From assembly GCA_964019055.1 (NCBI GenBank), contig OZ025224.1:8909757-8973756 (forward strand): DNA of 64,000 nt. Direction: 5' to 3'. The DNA comes from Anthopleura xanthogrammica (taxonomy: Eukaryota; Cnidaria; Anthozoa; Actiniaria; Actiniidae). Shown here piece by piece: positions 18,538-29,882 of this stretch. How positions within the stretch are numbered: the first letter of the stretch is position 1; the number at the start of each line of letters is the position of its first letter. The notes beneath the pieces were generated by a model, which saw only the letters and a program-made list of their open reading frames with translations, made no database searches and was not told the DNA's origin. A program made the position numbers and the translations under genes.

Positions 18538-20411
18538 CGTTGACTTAACACATAAAACTTCAGTTTAAAAGAGAATTTTAACCAAAAAGCTGGGAACGAC
18601 ATGTTATGTTACACGTAAGCTTACCAAGTAAAAAAAGCTAAACTAGCAGTGAAACATGTCGTTGCTTCTAGGAATAAATTAAATAGTACTTACTCTTTCT
18701 ACACAATGAAATTACGTCTTCGTTTCCAAATTGCTTCGTGAGCACTTTTTTAGTTAGTCCTGTTATAAGAATTTTGCGAAAAAAGCCCAAATTAACCAAT
18801 ACTGGTAGTGACGTCAATCAGCACGGAATGCACGCAGTTGGCGGCAGGACGCTACACATAATACGCGCTTTCGGCAAAACGGTGCATCTTGGGTAATCAG
18901 GGCATTATAGCGTGACTGTGTGTCGAGTTCAAGGTCAATTTACAGTAACACAACTTCTACAATTGTATCCTGTTTTATTATAAAAGGTAAGCTAAAATGA
19001 AAAAATATTAACATTCTTCAATGAAACAACAGCTAATTTAGTCTTACAAGATCTCTGGGAGTCATTTCAATGTAAAAGAGAGAAGATATATGGCAAAATG
19101 CAGCGCCGTCTTACGAGCGTATGTAGCCATGCGAAACGTAAACAAACGAGCTGTCAAGCAAATTATGCCTTCAAAAATCGGCTTTTTCGAAGATTCAGAA
19201 GCTATAATGAACACAGATTATTCTCTTTGAAATTTACTGCTTATGTGCAAAATTTTAAGACCAACAAGCTTTATTTTCATTTTTTTTGCGAAGCCAAATG
19301 ATCGCTAAATGATTTCGATTACGATCGAAACAACATCCCTATCGCTAAAAAGTCTCAAAACAAATCAAAAGTCTATATTTTCAGCGTTTTTAAAGCAAAT
19401 TCAATGATATTTACGCTATTTATCATCTAAAAAATCTTATTAAGTAATTTTCTTTAACACCCATTTTGATACAAGTATGAATACCGTATTTTCTTTAGTT
19501 TCACGACGAAAAAAGGCAAAATATAATACATAATTTCAAATAAAACAGCGAAAAAACGACAAAAAACAATTTTGCTCTTTAAAATATGGGTATTTTGGAT
19601 GAAATATCTCGGAAATATCATTGAATTTGCTTTAAAAATGGGAAATATTGACTGAAACTTAGTCTCAGTTGTCTCCACTAAAGTCCAAAGATCGTAATCG
19701 ATACATAAGCAGTAAATTTCAAAGAGAATAATCTGTGTTCATTACAGCTTCTGAATCTTCGAAAAAGCCGATTTTTGAAGGCATAATTTGCTTGACAGCT
19801 CGTTTGTTTACGTTTCGCATGGCTACATACGCTCGTAAGACGGCGCTGCATTTTGCCATATATCTTCTCTCTTTTACATTGAAATGACTCCCAGAGATCT
19901 TGTAAGACTAAATTAGCTGTTGTTTCATTGAAGAATGTTGATATTTTTTCATTTTAGCTTACCTTTTATAATAAAACAGGATACAATTGTAGAAGTTGTG
20001 TTACTGTAAATTGACCTTGAACTCGACACACAGTCACGCTATAATGCCCTGATTACCCAAGATGCACCGTTTTGCCGAAAGCGCGTATTATGTGTAGCGT
20101 CCTGCCGCCAACTGCGTGCATTCCGTGCTGATTGACGTCACTACCAGTATTGGTTAATTTGGGCTTTTTTCGCAAAATTCTTATAACAGGACTAACTAAA
20201 AAAGTGCTCACGAAGCAATTTGGAAACGAAGACGTAATTTCATTGTGTAGAAAGAGTAAGTACTATTTAATTTATTCCTAGAAGCAACGACATGTTTCAC
20301 TGCTAGTTTAGCTTTTTTTACTTGGTAAGCTTACGTGTAAAATAACATGTCGTTCCCAGCTTTTTGGTTAAAATTCTCTTTTAAACTGAAGTTTTATGTG
20401 TTAAGTCAACG
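18538..20411. mobile_element. 1.87-kb near-perfect palindrome (foldback-type element)
   Basis: The left arm, starting cgttgacttaacacataaaac at 18538, is mirrored by gttttatgtgttaagtcaacg ending at 20411. Arms of about 700 bp (to about 19245 and from about 19705) differ at only a few sites, for example ttatgtt/ttatttt next to acacgtaagc. A diverged, partly paired spacer with ttttaaagcaaattcaatgatatt on both sides fills the middle. There is no transposase. It could be a long-TIR DNA element or a recent inverted duplication; no target duplication is evident. Confidence 0.75.
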
Positions 20412-22253
20412 GCTCAGGGTGGAAAAAAAATCTCTAAATTTTTTTCGATTCCTAACTGCTGAGGGAGTAGTTGAATACATTTTACATGGTTTTACGTCCA
20501 TACTTCAACGCAATGCGAAATAAAATAGCGAAAAAGTTTGTATCCAAGGAAGCCATTTGGATTGAAATTTGAGAGAATTTCATGCGACTTGTTGACCTTT
20601 CTGGGCATATCACAGCCAGCCCAAGCGTAGAGTTAGTGGAATGTGACGTAATTAGCTTCAGTGAGTGAACTATATTTTCAAATTTCATATGGTTTGAAAA
20701 TATGCTTTCAGAAAGACTTTAATCATTTAATGATTTTGAATAAAGTCTCTAAAAACGTTGTCTGGTAGTTGAGGAACACTTTGGTGATGAAATATTGGTG
20801 TAAGTGCCGCATGCCGGAATTTAGGTTAGGCTCTGAATTAACATTATTAGTCTTTGTTTTATTTTTCGTTCCGGTCACGCTTCCAGTTTTGTCACTTTCA
20901 GTCTCTTAGTTTCTTTGTCTCGTATGCAAATTCCTAGTACTTTTAGTTCAGCCCGTTTTCTAAGTATTTCAGTTCTCAGTTTTACACGAAGCAGACAAGA
21001 TCTTTGGTTTTTCTTGCTCCTCATTTTTTGTTCCGTAAGTACATTTCTTAGTATTTTCTCCGTATTTAGTCGCTACTTTGCAATGTCGTATTTAGCAGTT
21101 CACTTACTTAGTATCTTGTTATATTTATTTGTTTTAGAAACCGTTATTAGTATACAAGTCAATAAATTTCCAATGTAACGCGTTTGTGACTGAATTCGAG
21201 GTTACAATTGGCCTGAAATTTTGTTTTTGAGGGGTTTTGAGCGGTTTGAAAATTTGCTTCGCTCCCCCTATGTCCAAATTTTAACACCGACCCTTACTTT
21301 CAGCTCCATATCTCCACAACAACAAATGTATCGGAAAGTTTAGCCCCAGAAATCAATTCTCCAATAAATTTCCTTTAATTTGAAGCTTTAGAGAATTTTT
21401 TTTGTCCACACGATGCCGAGAAATAATTTTTTGAAATTCGAAAAGCAAGCAAGATATGCGCGGAAATTCAATACAGCCAAAAATCACGAAAAATATTCGG
21501 CGAAAAAATACAAAACATACACGTAGTGGAAAGATTTCGGAGGTCAGCCAAGCGCGGTCAAATCACTCGTGGTGCAAAATAATTCGATGTTGTGCCAAAC
21601 TGAAGACACTGATGGAAATCCCAGAGTACCAAATCTTCGAAAACTATGAAATCGTTGCGATATTTACTCAAAATTATGTTTATTTTAGGCAGCCTTAGAA
21701 GTTATCAATGAGCATGAAATTTGGGGAAAGTGTTGTGCATTGATCAGTTGTAGTCCTGAAAAGAATCCAAGAAAAAAATCGACGAGTTTTGGCATGAATG
21801 TAGTTTTTGTGAATTTGTCTGTAAAATGACTGCGTGAAAAGTAAACATTGCAGTATCTTGAATCGTATAATTTCCGTTTTGGCAAGATCGCGTTACTGGA
21901 TTACCTTCTAATTTTTCAATGAAGTATTAGGGACATATCATAATAAAACTAGACGCTCTAGGAGCGTATACTCGTGCCCATTGGTGAAAGGAGTAAGCTT
22001 TTGAGAACATGGAGGTCTTAAAATATATAGCAGACTTAGAGAGAACTGATAAGCTAGGCCTCTGAGTACCTTTGAGTTCATTTGAAATTCATTTGAGTTC
22101 GGCAAAGTTTAGCATTTCTCTTTGAGTTCGTGGAACGACCCGTTCCGAAAACGCTCGACATCTTTTAGTGTGGGTCTACCACGAATGGCGTATGCATTTG
22201 TGTGTATTTTGAGCCTCCCCGAAGCAAAATAACTCGCCATAATTATCTTCAAT
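20412..22253. other. Intergenic, no gene recognised
   Basis: Only short unsupported ORFs are present. Near 21948-21966 actagacgctctaggagcgt is a near-palindrome that recurs in the same orientation at 28393-28412. The segment 22110-22190 is related to 36255-36340 in reverse orientation. Confidence 0.45.
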
Positions 22254-22382
22254 ACTCCCTTTTCGAGTTCCAAGCGTTCATTTGGAGAACCGCTGACGAA
22301 GCTTGCGGGCGGATTGGAAACGAGGCTAACACAGCGTATTTTGTGTAGTTTTCCTAGCAAACTGTTGTTTACAACTATATAC

Positions 22383-24595
22383 ATGTCTTCAAACGATAAA
22401 TTTAACAATCTAAACCAATTCAAATCCACAAACAACCTAAGAAAACTCAAAGTAGAAGAGCTGAAGGCGATCTTGAGGAACTTTGGCGAACCATCAAGCG
22501 GAAAAAAGGACGATCTTGTCCTACGTTGCTTCGTTCTTGTTGAACGATCGAAAGCTGGCCCTTTGACTGACACAAACAACGATCCTTTGCCTTCTACCAG
22601 TTATACAGCTGATGTTACTTATGAAGTAATCATCAGAGAGGCCAACAATTGTGTGTGGAGCAAAGATCTCAGAGAACTACCGGCGTTTACGTTCGTTCAG
22701 CTCTATGATTACCTGGTGAAGAAGACATCAAAGTACAACAACCTCGATGTGTCAAATAGCGCGGGATACAAAAAGTTGAAGGCCTTCAACTTTTTTAAAG
22801 AAGGTCACATCAAGGATCTCCAGCTTTGCCAAAAAGACAATAATATTTATGTTAAGGCAGAGGTTCTGGCCTCTATGAAGTCAGAAAAATACAAGTCGGT
22901 TTTGGTTTTTAACAGAACCACCAATGACATAGTAAGGGCAGCATGCAAGTGTCCTGCGGGGTAAGTAAGAATTACTTCTATGTTTTCAAGGCAAAACTTG
23001 CATTTTTAAAACCTAAAATACCCCTCTTTATGCTATTTTTGTCTAACTTAATAGAGATAAGTTTTGATCTTCTTTTTGTCCTTTTAAGTGCAAGTTTGGT
23101 CTAGAGTATTATTACTTTTGTTTACATTTTTTATCTGTTTTTAATGATAAGCTACACGTGGTATTAGCTAGTTAAGATGATGAAGTATGTTTCAGTATAT
23201 TATGACTTTTGTATAGAAATTAAGGATGAATATGGATAATATGATTCAAGATCCACAAATCTAAAATATAGACTGTTTTTATTTGCTAGGAGAGGTGAAA
23301 ATGGAATGGGAAGATGTAACCACATTGGAGGAATAATATTTGCCATAGAAGACTTCAACCGCTGTGGCCTTAGAGAAAAAGATCAGCCAGTATCATGTAC
23401 ATCAAGGTTGTGTGGCTGGAATGTTCCTCGAAATATGAAAGTCGACCCAAGTCCAATCAACAAGATTGTATTTCAAAAGATACGATATGGAAAACCTACT
23501 GCATCAAGTGCCAAGATCTCATATTATGACCCGCGTGCACCAGCAGATAGGAATGTCGACCCTCAATCTTTAGCAAGAATGGGAGAAAAATTGTCTTGCT
23601 GTTTAAGAAGCAGCAGCTTTTTTCTCTTCCATAATATTAAACCATCAGACTCTTCTTCGATTATAATTGACAGTATTTGTGAGTCCATCCCTAGTGATGT
23701 GATTGATGTAGATGAGCTTGTATATGCTGAAGTTAGTGAGGTACAAGAAGTTCCCTTCAATTATGACTATGACATTAATTGTAATGCATTTAAGGAAATT
23801 ATTGATTGTTATGTAAAGGGACAAACAATAACAGAAGAAGAAAGGAAAGACATTGAAAGGAAAACTAGAGGTCAAAGTGAGAATGATGCATGGAAAAAGT
23901 TGAAAGAAACTATACTTACTGCGTCCAATTTCAAGAAGGCTATTATCAGAAGGAAAGAACCAGATCCCCTTTTGAATGACATAATGTACATTAAGAACAC
24001 AAAGAAGGTCATTCCATCTCTTGAGTATGGGTTACGACATGAAGATGATGCTGTGCAATGCTATGTTACATTACATCATGCAGCAGGCAATACCAACCTT
24101 AGAGTGACTGAAATTGGTACCTATCTATCCAAGGAAACACCAGGTCTAGGAGCCAGCCTGGATAGACTGGTGTATGATCCCTCCTCAACAGATGGAACAG
24201 AAGGAGGATTGGAAGTAAAATGCCCTTACTCAAAGCGTGGCATGAGTGTATCAGAGGCATGTAGTGATAGCAAGTTCTATCTCAAAGAAGTAGACGGTCT
24301 CCCAGTTCTAAAAAGGGATCACACCTATTTTTATCAGGTCCAAGGACAAATGTACGTTTGTAGTCTACCATGGGTAGATTTTTTGGTTTGGTTCGGGAAT
24401 GATGTGGTTGCTGTCCAAAGAGTTAAGTTTGACCGTGAATGGTGGCTAAAGGAAGCAATGCCTGCTTTGATGTTCTTCTACAAGAGGGCCTTCTTGCCAG
24501 AGGTTTTCACCCGTCAAGTGAAAACAAAAGTTCCCCTGTACAGAAATGGTGGCTGGGTCAACTATCGACAGTCTAAAAAGTTACGGTCCTCGTAA
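22383..24595 (+). CDS. ISL2EU YqaJ-type nuclease with SAP and SWIM domains
   Basis: Two exons, 22383-22960 and 23290-24595, encode 627 aa; the intron has GT 22961 and AG 23289 and keeps frame (GG|G). Residues about 17-50 form a SAP-like helix-turn-helix (LRKLKVEELKAILRNFG...KKDDLVLRC). A SWIM finger spans the splice (CKCPAG...GRCNH, i.e. CxC...CxH). The C-terminal half is a YqaJ-family lambda-exonuclease fold with GASLDRL (about residue 480), LEVKCP (ExK, about 498) and a later YFYQVQGQM motif, the expected catalytic set. The likely role is end processing during transposition. The in-frame ATG at 22314 lies inside the terminal repeat, so 22383 is preferred. Confidence 0.88.
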
Positions 24596-24959
24596 TTAGA
24601 TAATTGAGTCAAGTAGAGACACTAAAAAGTGAAACAAATATTGACTAATGGATAAGTGACCTAGATTCTTTTGCAATCATTTTCTTGGTGATTTATTAGT
24701 CCATTACTCATACCTTTTATTTTTTTCAAATTTATAAGGCACTTTTTGTAGCATGGATTTGAGTTTGTATGACTGACTGACCATGCAGCTGATAAATATA
24801 TGATGTTTTGTTTCAACATTGTATGAAAATTTTTTGAAAATGTGTTCAAATATAAATGTCATTAGTAATAATTTATTAACACAAAAAGTTAGTCTCTGAC
24901 TTGAAATTAGAAAATTTTACACTACCTTCCAAGATAATTAATTCCAACATACATGCCTC

Positions 24960-25100
24960 ATAGATTACAAACACTAAAAGTGTGCATCACTTTGCACTAT
25001 ATACCACTAAATAGTGTTGATTAAACAATACAAAACAATAGAATTAGAATAATTTAGCAATATTTATATTGTACACTTTTAGTGTTTGTACTCTACTGCT
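24960..25100. repeat. Inverted repeat in ISL2EU spacer
   Basis: acaaacactaaaagtgt (about 24968) and acacttttagtgtttgt (about 25073) face each other about 100 bp apart. Variants of the cactaaa motif occur between and just after them. It could be a tiny MITE or part of the 3' regions. Confidence 0.55.
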
Positions 25101-25614
25101 ACACAACACTAAAGGGTGATTGAAGTTTGAGTAACATCTGTAAAATTTACAATATTTAATATTCTCTTATTTTCAGACAGAGACTATTTATTTATAACGT
25201 TAATGTTGGTTCACATACTTACACATGGTTGATAAAAAAATACATCAAACAGACTAGTTTTATAAGACAGAAAATATGTTCAAATTTTAATAAGAAAATT
25301 AGAGTGCATGAAACAGAACTATTTTATGACTCTGAAAAATACAAATTATTTATTTTGTTGTATTCATTGATTGTCAGATTTTTACTGACCTCAATAAACA
25401 TGTATCTATATCAACTGTTTTGCAATTATGTTATTATGAAGTTACTACATGGACATATTCTGGTTTTTGTAAATACATTCCTTTGTTTGCAGTTACATTT
25501 TTGCCTGATTTATGGGCTCGTGTCTGAGCACCATCTCAATCTATGATACAGTCAGTATTTATTATATTCATATTTGACAAAAAAAATATTGTTTACTGTG
25601 TCTGAAGTTTCTTA

Positions 25615-25880
25615 TACAGTCAATCCCATTAACATTGTCCAGTTCTAAAGACATTAAGACAACAACAGTCATTTGCATATATCATGTTTTTAATTTTTTG
25701 AAGGAATTTCAATTTAAAATTCCAGATAAATAGCAAATTAAATGTTATCTGCATTGTAATGAAATTTTGCAACTTGATATTGAATATTCCTTCAAAAAAT
25801 GAAAAACATGATATATGCAAATGACTTTTTTGTTGTCTTTATGTCTTTACAACTGGACAACGTTAATGGGATTGACTGTA
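25615..25880. mobile_element. Mariner-type MITE nested in ISL2EU
   Basis: tacagtcaatcccattaac... and its reverse complement end a 266-bp element flanked by TA on both sides. Arms of about 100 bp pair with few mismatches (gtcatttgcatatatcatg on both). There is no ORF. It lies between the stop codons of the two convergent ISL2EU genes, where it breaks nothing. Confidence 0.85.
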
Positions 25881-26066
25881 TATCATTTTTAAATAAAGTG
25901 ATTACATTCAACCTGTGAAGCAGTTTCTGAATGTTAGTGTGTAAAGTTCAAACACTGACAATAAAGCTGATAACTAACAAGCAGCCTACAAAATATGTCA
26001 CAGGTTAAATGTAATTACTCTTTAAGCTAAAACAAATTGCAACAAAGCATCACTGTCTTTTATAAA

Positions 26067-27776
26067 TTACTGTTCCTGTGTGTTATTCCTCATTGGCTCT
26101 AGAAGTGGTGGCAGAAAGTTTGTCAAGTAACTGCAAACAGTAAAAATCTGGTCTGCAACATGGGAAAGACTGACAGGGAGAATGCCATCCAGTATGTGGT
26201 AGTTCTTTATTCTACCAATGGCTCTTTCGACGTGAATTCTGACAGAAGCAATCTTTGCGGTTTCCTCAACCTCTTTTGCAGTCAACTGCTCCCTTGTGCC
26301 TTTGAATGGAGGTAGATTCAGGTTAACTCCTGGTGGTAAAATATCCTTTATATCAAATCCTCTATCTGCCATGATATTGTCTCCAGCATCAACTAGGTCA
26401 AGAATTCCTGATTGCTGAGTGATGACTTTATCAGAGACCCTTCCTCCCCACAATTTGGAAATAAAAGTGACTTGACCATTAGGAGACACACCTACAAGTA
26501 CTTTCAAAGTATTGTGGTGCTTGTAGTTTGACCATGTTTCTGACTGGGCTTTCATTGAAGAAGGCACTGCGATAAACACTTCTGTGCAATCAATAATGAC
26601 TCTAGTGCTTGGATAGCGTGAAAACTCTAATGGCATATTTCTTAGCACGTCAGCTTGTGAAGTGAAGGGAAAAATCAGTTTTAGTTCAAAACATAGAAAA
26701 TTAATCCAGGTAGTGAAAATCTTTGAAAAGTGTCCTGAAGATATGTCAAATCTGTCAGATAGGTCTTTCACAAAGAGTCCAACCTTGAGACGAACTAAAA
26801 CCATCCAAAACTCCTGTAAGCCAGTAAGGCTTCTTTTTGGTCCAGGTTTGGTTTGAGGTTTGTCCTGATAGCTGCGACTATCAGGAACAGTCTTTCCAGC
26901 CCAGTATTGTAATTTGCTAACTTTGGGGTCAAGGTATTCATACATAGCCATTAAAGCTTTGTAGCTTGGGAAGCCTGTATAAAATTGTATGGCACTGTCA
27001 TCGTCTTTAAATTTTTCCAAACTGAATTTCTTTCTTTCATATTCATCTAACTGCTTTTTCAGGCATCCCAGTTCTTGTTTTAGAATGTTAATCTGAAGAG
27101 TTTGTTGTTCAGTTCTCTCTTCAAGTCTCTTTATATATTCTTGCTGCTCACCAAATGTAGCCTTCTTATTTAAAGGAAATGAATAAGAGTGCTCTACCCA
27201 GTCATCTGTGTATGAATCAATGTCTGTTTGAACAGCTATATCGTTCATTTGTGTTTCTTTTCTATTTAACATTGGATTTGTTTCCCCATCATCGGTTACC
27301 ATGGAAATAGATGACGAACTGCTTGAGCATGATATTGAGATATCGTCAAAAATTTCTAACTCCATTGCTGAATCCTCATTCGTATTACTAACAGTCAAAG
27401 GTGGTTTAGGATCTGCTCTTTGCCGAACTAACAGGCGTCGTCTTGGCTTTGGATCAGTAGTTTGCCATGGAAAGATGGAAGGCTCAGCGCCTTTTTTCAG
27501 TCGACATCGTGTGCCGCCGGGAGGCTTGTAAATGTCCTCTCTTTTAAAATGTTCCTCACAAATTACAGTAAAACCATTCACAAAAAATCCATCTCTTCCG
27601 TGTTGTCTTTTTATCAGGTTACACCAGCGATCTCGTTGTGGATTCTTTTGGGGAAACTTGAACAAGCTAAGTCCTGTCAGACTGTCATCTTTCTTCGAGT
27701 ATTGGGCATTCGAGCAGCCAAAACAAGCACATTCTCGGCCGAAACCCGAACTTTTTCTCTTCTTTGATTGTTCCAT
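26067..27776 (-). CDS. ISL2EU THAP-DDE transposase
   Basis: This uninterrupted 569-aa frame starts 132 bp inside the right inverted repeat. Residues about 12-98 are a THAP C2CH zinc finger (CACFGC ... CEEHF, with a basic GGTRCRLKKGAEPSIFPW end). A heptad-rich coiled coil follows (about 200-250). The C-terminal half is a DDE_Tnp_4-type nuclease: VIIDCTEV (D about 395), MADRGF (D about 470) and HVERAIGRIK (E about 516). A helix-turn-helix-like region precedes it (LKVGLFVKDLSDRFDISSGHFSKIF). All three acidic residues are present, so it may be active. The THAP domain presumably recognises the inverted ends. Confidence 0.92.
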   Translation of the reverse strand: MEQSKKRKSSGFGRECACFGCSNAQYSKKDDSLTGLSLFKFPQKNPQRDRWCNLIKRQHGRDGFFVNGFTVICEEHFKREDIYKPPGGTRCRLKKGAEPSIFPWQTTDPKPRRRLLVRQRADPKPPLTVSNTNEDSAMELEIFDDISISCSSSSSSISMVTDDGETNPMLNRKETQMNDIAVQTDIDSYTDDWVEHSYSFPLNKKATFGEQQEYIKRLEERTEQQTLQINILKQELGCLKKQLDEYERKKFSLEKFKDDDSAIQFYTGFPSYKALMAMYEYLDPKVSKLQYWAGKTVPDSRSYQDKPQTKPGPKRSLTGLQEFWMVLVRLKVGLFVKDLSDRFDISSGHFSKIFTTWINFLCFELKLIFPFTSQADVLRNMPLEFSRYPSTRVIIDCTEVFIAVPSSMKAQSETWSNYKHHNTLKVLVGVSPNGQVTFISKLWGGRVSDKVITQQSGILDLVDAGDNIMADRGFDIKDILPPGVNLNLPPFKGTREQLTAKEVEETAKIASVRIHVERAIGRIKNYHILDGILPVSLSHVADQIFTVCSYLTNFLPPLLEPMRNNTQEQ

Positions 27777-28430
27777 AGCTTTCTACAACGTATTCCAGCA
27801 CATTATGAAGTTTTTCGAGCAAGTTTTTAGTCTTAAAAGACTTAAAAGACCTATCTATACATCACACTTCGAATTTTCACTCAATCGTTTTAGTTTCGCT
27901 GCAATCATTACGCTGTGTTAGCCTCGTTTCCAATCCGCCCGCAAGCTTCGTCAGCGGTTCTCCAAATGAACGCTTGGAACTCGAAAAGGGAGTATTCGAT
28001 TACAACCTTCTACAAGTCCAAATCTGAACAATGGCGTTGTGTCGCAGGCACATCAGCCTCGTGAATTGCACGTGGAATGCATCATTCAAGCACGTGGAAT
28101 GCACATTCTCGACGTAGAAGATAGATATAGAGCCCAAACCTAGACTCGGCCCGGCCTAGAGGCCTGGGCACGAGTAATGAGCGATGTTTTTTGTAAATAT
28201 ATACCAATTTTGGGTACAGGAAGTCCATTGTTTAGTTTTCACATAAATTATACTCTTCATTTCGAAATCCTCAAATATCTCCAAATTCGTCTTATAGATT
28301 TTGATGAAACAGCGAATAGTGATTGCTATTTTTTCGAAAGCATAATTAAATCTAGACGTCGAATTTCACGTACATGTGCCGAATGTAATGCAAACTAGAC
28401 GCTCTTGGAGCGTTCACTTGGTTGCCTGTG

Positions 28431-28605
28431 CAAGAGTTCGCCCACTCGCCAATCCTATATACTCTTTGTTATTTCACACCAAAGTGTTCCTTTTGGGTTC
28501 AAAGTCCCGCTTTATTAAAAACATTTTAAATTCTAGTAAGACATTAGTGTTGCGTTACTGACGCGTCAACGCGTATTAGGTTTCTATTTGACCTACTACA
28601 GTACC
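28431..28605 (+). repeat. Dispersed repeat, copy 1
   Basis: The segment from cgcccactcgccaatcc to gacctactacagtacc matches, in reverse orientation and with scattered differences, 36815-36980. Shared pieces include accaaagtgttccttttggg and attctagtaagacattagtg. Confidence 0.8.
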
Positions 28606-28639
28606 GTGACCTTTAAGGCTAGCTGATGAAATATACATC

Positions 28640-28996
28640 CCGGGGGGGGGGACTCCCTATTGAAAGAGGGTGGGGATGCTCGCCGAAAATCTTAAAAATG
28701 GACCCTAAAAGGGACCTGTGTTGTCAGTTTATGGGCGTGGCAGGGATAAAATTCTACCCCTAAGAGGGACCAAGCAAAAACGTATCCAAGGCTGGGTTTC
28801 TCGATTTAATTTATTAACATCAAACGCCTTCTGCTCGTATGAGTTTATGACGACGTCGTCATATGTTTATTTTAAAACCCCTAAAAGGGACCACAAAACT
28901 CAGCTGGTGGGCATTCTCGTTCATAACACCCTAAGCGGGACCGAAACCTCGATTTCAACCCCTAAAAGGGACTGCGAGCATCCCCGTCCCCACGTA
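28640..28996. mobile_element. G-rich-ended MITE with internal ccctaaaagggac motifs
   Basis: ggggatgctcgc (about 28672) and gcgagcatcccc (about 28975) are inverted ends next to G/C runs. Five copies of the near-palindrome cccctaaaagggac lie inside (about 28699, 28756, 28877, 28929, 28958). The element at 44033-44280 has a similar build. Confidence 0.6.
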
Positions 28997-29480
28997 TGTT
29001 TCACGATGGACATTAGGTTCCAGGCTACCGCGCGGTTATATTTCGTTGCTATGCAAAAATGAAGCCGTAGCAACCAAGATGGCGGCAAACTTGAAATATT
29101 TTTTTTGGTTAATTTATGCTTAAATTAGCCACTTCACTTTACAAGTAATCAAAAAAGACCCTTATGAACCTTCATATACGAAATATATCCTCGTTCAATC
29201 AGTTTTTTTTCAATAACAATATGTAAAATTTCAGAAATACGTCCGATACTTCAGACGATCGTCTTACGTCTTTTCACTTTTTTCCCTAAAACCGGCAATT
29301 TGAAGCGCCCTCTAGATAACCACCGGAACTTTTTCTGATAAACGGTAAGGCTTTTCCGTTAATTAATGATGATGTATTTTAAGTATTTGCCAATATTTTA
29401 GAGCTAACTATTTTTCTCAACAACTTATAAGCACTTTTTCAAACCCTTTTTCTATTGTTTCAATTATAATACTTCAGAAA
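28997..29480. other. LINE 5' flank or UTR
   Basis: Between the G-rich MITE and the first LINE ORF. No ORF or repeat structure is recognised; part may be the LINE 5' UTR. Confidence 0.4.
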
Positions 29481-29882
29481 ATGTCAACATTGGCTTTTCA
29501 CCTGGCTTGCCTCGAAAAAACGTGTAGAGTTTGTGGTGTTTACCAGGGAGAGAAATGCACCGAGTACAAATATAACCTGAATGATAACGACCTAGGAAAT
29601 AAAGTTTTGCAAGTTTTTGGGGTGGATGTTGGGAATGACGATCCCAATATCCACCCTACAAAACTTTGCAACAACTGTTATGCAAAATGCATGAAAGGCC
29701 AAAGAGATCCAGCTTACAATACCATCATGGAAGCATTCAATTGGAAAAAACATGAAGATCATTACTGTTGTACATGTGAGAAATTCCACAAGGACCAACG
29801 TGGAGGGAGGAAATGGAAAGGTACTATGGGAAGGGGCAGACCAAAGAAATCTACCATGCCGAATCATGCAGAAACTTTATAA
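29481..29882 (+). CDS. LINE ORF1: RAG1-N-terminal-like zinc protein with AT-hook
   Basis: A 133-aa frame has three CxxC pairs (C15/C18, C63/C66, C96-97/C99) and a C-terminal GRGRPKK AT-hook at 117-123. The segment VFGVDVGNDDPNIHPTKLCNNC and the later ME-x3-W-x2-H-x4-CxxC spacing strongly recall the non-core N-terminal zinc region of vertebrate RAG1. RAG1-N-like proteins are known from some invertebrate mobile elements. It overlaps the following endonuclease frame by 70 bp in another frame; either a two-ORF design or a frameshift within one ORF could explain this. The likely role is nucleic-acid or protein binding during retrotransposition. Confidence 0.7.
   Translation: MSTLAFHLACLEKTCRVCGVYQGEKCTEYKYNLNDNDLGNKVLQVFGVDVGNDDPNIHPTKLCNNCYAKCMKGQRDPAYNTIMEAFNWKKHEDHYCCTCEKFHKDQRGGRKWKGTMGRGRPKKSTMPNHAETL

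Larger units (their letters stand above)
22254..27993. mobile_element. Complete ISL2EU (Harbinger-type) DNA transposon
   Basis: The ends 22254-22338 and 27909-27993 are perfect 85-bp inverted repeats (outermost bases actcccttttcgag). Each end is flanked by AT (22252-22253 and 27994-27995), a 2-bp target duplication. Inside are two convergent genes: a plus-strand SAP-SWIM-YqaJ protein and a minus-strand THAP-DDE transposase. This two-gene set is the hallmark of ISL2EU elements. Both frames are intact, so the copy looks young and possibly autonomous. A small TA-flanked MITE (25615-25880) is nested between the genes. Confidence 0.9.

Noticed and set aside
19098..19301. 67-aa ORF in the large palindrome as a gene
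   Set aside because: It runs out of the arm into unpaired spacer and shows no domain. The matching frame in the other arm is truncated.
22109..22579. 156-aa minus-strand ORF at the left end of ISL2EU
   Set aside because: It crosses the transposon boundary and inverted repeat and is antisense to the SAP-domain exon.
27301..27921. Plus-strand ORFs over the THAP region
   Set aside because: Antisense to the well-supported transposase.
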